The translations under genes and the position numbers were made by a program. The notes under the pieces were generated by a model that ran no database searches, was not told the DNA's origin, and saw nothing but the letters and a program-made list of their open reading frames with translations. Below are positions 62,693 to 64,000 of a DNA stretch of 64,000 bases, piece by piece; the stretch's first letter is position 1, and every line of letters starts with the position of its first letter. This stretch comes from Bordetella genomosp. 1 (GTDB lineage Bacteria; Pseudomonadota; Gammaproteobacteria; Burkholderiales; Burkholderiaceae_B), in assembly GCF_002261335.1 (NCBI RefSeq), contig NZ_NEVL01000001.1:744001-808000 (forward strand). The letters are read 5' to 3'.

Positions 62693-63363
62693 CAGCGCAC
62701 CTGTCGTTGCAGGATGTTCAGGAACTCGTCGACGAAGCTGTCGAAGCGGATCGACAGCCGGTCGATGTCATTGGTGAATCGGTTGTAGGCCACCACCGCG
62801 GGGATGGCGGCGAACAGGCCGATGGCCGTGGCGATCAGCGCTTCGGCGATGCCGGGTGCGACCGAGGCCAGCGTGGCCTGCTGCATGTTCGACAGGCCGA
62901 TGAAGGCGTGCATGATGCCCCACACGGTGCCGAGCAGGCCGATGTACGGGCTGACGGAGCCGGCGGACGCCAGGAAGTTGAGGTGGGATTCCAGCGAGTC
63001 CATCTCGCGCTGGTAGGCGGCGCGCATGGCGCGGCGCGGACCATCGAGCATCTCGCTGCCGCCGCCGCTGCGGCGCGCTTTCAGGAACTCGGTCATGCCG
63101 GCATCGAAGATGCGGGCCAGGGCGCCTTGCTCGTCGCGGCGCGAGGCCACGGCTTGCTGCAGCATGGCGAGGTCGCCGCCCGACCAGAAATCGTCTTCGA
63201 AACGGCGGGTCTGCTGGTGCGCACGCTTGATGGCCATGCGCTTGGCGAAGATATAGGTCCAGGACATGATGGAAATGCCCAGGAGCATCAACATGATGAG
63301 CTGTACCGGCACGCTGGCGTGCGAGATCAGCGAAAGCAACGACATGTCGTTGGTGACTTGCAT
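62692..63363 (-). CDS. tolQ: Tol-Pal system protein TolQ
   Basis: 223 residues with three membrane helices (about 15-37, 133-155, 170-190). MotA/TolQ/ExbB signatures: YIGLLGTVWGIMHAFIGLSN and APGIAEALIATAIGLFAAIP. Forms the stator ring around TolR. It begins 2 bases after the ybgC stop, with a GGGATA site. Confidence 0.97.
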   Translation of the reverse strand: MQVTNDMSLLSLISHASVPVQLIMLMLLGISIMSWTYIFAKRMAIKRAHQQTRRFEDDFWSGGDLAMLQQAVASRRDEQGALARIFDAGMTEFLKARRSGGGSEMLDGPRRAMRAAYQREMDSLESHLNFLASAGSVSPYIGLLGTVWGIMHAFIGLSNMQQATLASVAPGIAEALIATAIGLFAAIPAVVAYNRFTNDIDRLSIRFDSFVDEFLNILQRQVR

Positions 63364-63365
63364 GG

Positions 63366-63788
63366 TTATCCCTGAAGAAATTCCAGTTTGGCGCGTAGTG
63401 CAGCCGGCAACTCCGCCGGACGCATGCGAACCGAGTCGACACAGCAGACTTGGATTTGCCCTTCGGCCAGCAGTTCCCCGTCTCGCAGTGCACGCTGCGC
63501 GAAGTGTATCGAAGCCCGGCCCAGACGTGTAACACGACTGGTGATTGTCAGTAAGTCATCAAGACGGGCGGGCTTGCGGTACGCCATGTCCAGGCTGGCC
63601 ACGACGAACAGCCGCCCCGCCTCGCGCACCAGCGTGGACTGGTCCACGCCGAGCTCGCGCAACCACTCGGTGCGCGCGCGCTCGAAGAACTTGAGGTAAT
63701 TGGCGTAGAAAACCACCCCGCCGGCGTCGGTGTCTTCGTAATAGACACGGACACGCAGGGTGGATTCGGGGGACGTCGAAGAACTCAC
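63366..63788 (-). CDS. ybgC: Acyl-CoA thioesterase YbgC
   Basis: 140 residues. Hot-dog fold thioesterase with the active-site signature YYEDTDAGGVVFYANYLKFF (Asp near residue 19) followed by RARTEWLREL. E. coli YbgC hydrolyses short- and medium-chain acyl-CoA and interacts with lipid synthesis enzymes. It is the first gene of the ybgC-tolQRAB-pal operon. It starts at GTG 63788, since no ATG lies before the signature; the ribosome-binding site is not clear. Confidence 0.95.
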   Translation of the reverse strand: MSSSTSPESTLRVRVYYEDTDAGGVVFYANYLKFFERARTEWLRELGVDQSTLVREAGRLFVVASLDMAYRKPARLDDLLTITSRVTRLGRASIHFAQRALRDGELLAEGQIQVCCVDSVRMRPAELPAALRAKLEFLQG

Positions 63789-63840
63789 GATGGATGACGA
63801 CTACGTGGAAACCCGGGCCAGCGTGGCCCGGGGGCGCAGT

Positions 63841-64000
63841 CTACAGCGTTTCGAGCTTGTCCAGTACAGTTTGCAGCGCGGAATCTGCGGGAATCTTCGC
63901 GGCCTCGGATTCGCGGCGCGCCTGCACCTCGATCACGCCGTCGTTCAGACCCCGCTCGCCCACCGTCACGCGCAGCGGCACGCCGATCAGCTCCCATTCC
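63841..64000 (-). CDS. proS: Prolyl-tRNA synthetase, C-terminal end (partial)
   Basis: The minus-strand frame from the window edge to TAG (63841-63843) reads [20 protein letters not shown] then [16 protein letters not shown] and ends VLDKLETL, 52 residues. This fits the anticodon-binding C-terminus of bacterial-type ProS ([15 protein letters not shown]). The rest of the gene lies beyond the window. It is upstream of ybgC on the same strand. Confidence 0.9.
   Translation of the reverse strand, partial: EWELIGVPLRVTVGERGLNDGVIEVQARRESEAAKIPADSALQTVLDKLETL

Overview
The window is high-GC chromosomal DNA from a betaproteobacterium, most likely Alcaligenaceae (Bordetella / Achromobacter / Pigmentiphaga type). 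The case rests on three things: several Bug/TctC-type solute-binding proteins, an apparently orphan nadC beside a NadQ/NrtR-type regulator, and a locus resembling the Bordetella lgm lipid A glucosamine genes. Genes are packed tightly on both strands. I see no prophage, insertion sequence, CRISPR array or rRNA.

Layout. 1-1.2 kb: the 3' end of spoVR with its terminator, then tRNA-Ser(GGA). 1.3-3.1 kb: a GNAT acetyltransferase, a small secreted protein, a 40-bp inverted repeat and an AAC(6')-like acetyltransferase. 3.2-7.2 kb: an alpha/beta hydrolase and MFS transporter operon that faces a PAS/AAA+/Fis sigma-54 activator. Between them lie a consensus -24/-12 promoter and upstream dyads. 7.3-14.2 kb: GNAT, an AstE/AspA-like deacylase, nudC, a Bug/LysR pair and a membrane PQQ dehydrogenase. 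14.5-16.2 kb: an XRE regulator, an AT-rich intergenic region with strong dyads, and a winged-helix regulator with a degenerate receiver. 16.4-19.4 kb: the NadQ-like regulator, nadC with two operator-like palindromes, and a second Bug receptor, probably a pyridine/quinolinate salvage unit. 19.4-25 kb: DUF533/TerB, OsmC, a CheY-like receiver, mltD-gloB, a methyltransferase and rnhA.

25-30.2 kb: a two-gene RND pump with its own terminator lies between rnhA and dnaQ. 30.3-37.6 kb: tRNA-Val(CAC), then a yhiI-rbbA-yhhJ-like ABC exporter operon with an outer-membrane factor and a 58-residue membrane protein. 38.3-42.8 kb: an lgmA/lgmB/lgmD/lgmC-like lipid A modification cluster overlapping a PACE-type efflux gene. 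42.8-47 kb: a lipoprotein hydrolase, and LysE and EamA exporters divergent from a MocR regulator. 47-56.5 kb: a Blh/DUF442-like phosphatase, UspA, a solitary fusA, an EamA/Lrp pair, MgtC, TerC, a hydrolase, YbaK, and a cysteine-hydrolase/GlxA-type pair.

56.5-64 kb, all on the minus strand: proS (3' end), ybgC, tolQ-tolR-tolA-tolB-pal-cpoB, followed with overlapping codons by a FecCD permease and its ATPase. A large share of the window is envelope defence and transport (Tol-Pal, RND, RbbA-type exporter, PACE, lipid A modification), set among small regulator/exporter pairs that each carry a divergent control region.
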